The notes beneath the pieces are model-generated. The model was not told the origin of the DNA, searched no databases, and saw nothing but the letters and a program-made list of their open reading frames with translations. This document shows positions 6,326 through 6,677 of a stretch of 6,677 bases of DNA, in pieces. Within the stretch, counting starts at the first letter, position 1; each line of letters begins with the position of its first letter. Origin of the DNA: Streptosporangiaceae bacterium (GTDB taxonomy: Bacteria; Actinomycetota; Actinomycetes; Streptosporangiales; Streptosporangiaceae); the NCBI GenBank assembly GCA_030050125.1, contig JASIJN010000024.1, positions 1 through 6,677 on the forward strand, in the 5' to 3' direction. A program made the translations under genes and the position numbers.

Positions 6326-6372
6326 GGTCCGGCGCTTCGCTCCGGGGACCGGCCCGCGCTTCGCTCCGGGGA
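6326..6372 (-). repeat. Two tandem 17-base GC-rich repeats, possible terminator of the GTPase operon
   Basis: The 17-base unit GCGCTTCGCTCCGGGGA occurs at 6332-6348 and again at 6356-6372, a period of 24. On the minus strand each copy can fold into a small hairpin around GCGAAGC. The left copy is additionally enclosed by GGTCC and GGACC (outer limits 6326-6350). The pair begins three bases after the stop codon of the CvnD-like gene, so it is well placed to end that transcript and insulate the lipoprotein promoter. The stems are imperfect, with a mismatch and a bulge, and there is no U-run, so terminator function is inferred. Confidence 0.5.
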
Positions 6373-6374
6373 AG

Positions 6375-6677
6375 CTACCTGGGGCTGAGCTGCATGGCCA
6401 TGGCGTGCTCCACCAGGGAGATCAACGTCGACTTCGTCGACTGCCGGTCCCGCGCATCACACTCGACCACCGGCACATGCACCCCGACCGACAACGCCTC
6501 CCGCACATCCCCCACCTCATGCGGGAAATCCCCGTGAAAACCATTCACCGCCACAATGAACGGCAGCCCCGCCGACTCAAAATAATCCACCGCCGGGAAC
6601 GAGTCCGCCAGCCGCCGCGTGTCCACCAGCACCACCGCCCCGATCGCCCCGTGGATCAGGTCATCCCACATAAACCA
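6375..6677 (-). CDS. CvnD-like conservon GTPase (small Ras/MglA-type ATP/GTP-binding protein), C-terminal part
   Basis: The frame is open to the right edge, so the N-terminus with the P-loop is missing; 100 residues and a TAG stop at 6375-6377 are visible. The first visible residues, WFMWDDLIHGAIGAVVLVDTRR, follow what is normally the G3 (DxxG) region in this family. AVVLVDTRRLADSFPAVDYFE is the most diagnostic stretch. VAVNGFHGD takes the place of the G4 NKxD box, and ECDARD (G5 position) and TLISLVEHAMA close the domain. Family knowledge: in streptomycetes and relatives, conservons encode a sensor histidine kinase-like membrane protein, a roadblock protein, a DUF742 protein and this GTPase, which form a membrane complex thought to act like a G-protein-coupled system. 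The partners would lie to the right on the minus strand, and this would be the last gene of the operon. Wobble use (GTG, GCG, TCG and many T-ending codons) differs from the neighbours. Confidence 0.88.
   Translation of the reverse strand, partial: WFMWDDLIHGAIGAVVLVDTRRLADSFPAVDYFESAGLPFIVAVNGFHGDFPHEVGDVREALSVGVHVPVVECDARDRQSTKSTLISLVEHAMAMQLSPR

Overview
The window looks like chromosomal DNA from a high-GC actinobacterium. Third codon positions are almost all G or C, GTG starts are used, and the set of families is typical of soil actinomycetes: a GT87 polyprenyl-phosphate mannosyltransferase, an NTF2-domain penicillin-binding protein and a conservon-type (CvnD-like) GTPase. The sequence does not let me name a genus. 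No mobile element, tRNA, rRNA or CRISPR array was recognised.

Layout from left to right. (1) Positions 1-619, minus strand: the N-terminal 206 codons of a GT87 membrane mannosyltransferase that runs off the left edge. (2) Positions 712-2376, plus strand, divergent from it across a 92-base gap: a complete class B penicillin-binding protein with an NTF2-like N-terminal domain and intact SxxK, SxN and KTG motifs. (3) Positions 2452-4297, plus strand: two overlapping permease genes of the OppB/DppB and OppC/DppC type. A good -10 hexamer precedes them, as does a short possible leader frame whose stop overlaps the first permease start. (4) Positions 4302-4340: a perfect 18-bp stem with a 3-base loop, placed to end transcription from both sides. 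(5) Positions 4359-6179, minus strand: a family 5 (peptide or nickel type) solute-binding lipoprotein converging on the permeases. (6) Positions 6180-6374: the promoter region of the lipoprotein, with a 22-bp inverted repeat and an extra half-site, followed by two tandem 17-base GC-rich repeats. (7) Positions 6375-6677, minus strand: the C-terminal 100 residues of a CvnD-like GTPase that enters from the right edge.

The binding protein and two permeases very probably form one ABC importer for peptides or similar solutes. The lipoprotein would capture substrate outside the membrane and the permeases would form the channel. The ATPase subunit(s) are not in the window and no room is left for them. 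The two halves are transcribed towards each other from separate promoters, and only the lipoprotein promoter shows a clear operator-like palindrome, so they may be controlled differently. The penicillin-binding protein and the mannosyltransferase belong to cell-envelope synthesis and share only a divergent promoter region.

I see no clear undescribed multi-gene system here. The points most worth a second look are the operator array before the lipoprotein, the short leader frame joined to the first permease, the split and convergent transporter layout, and the altered G4 motif of the GTPase.
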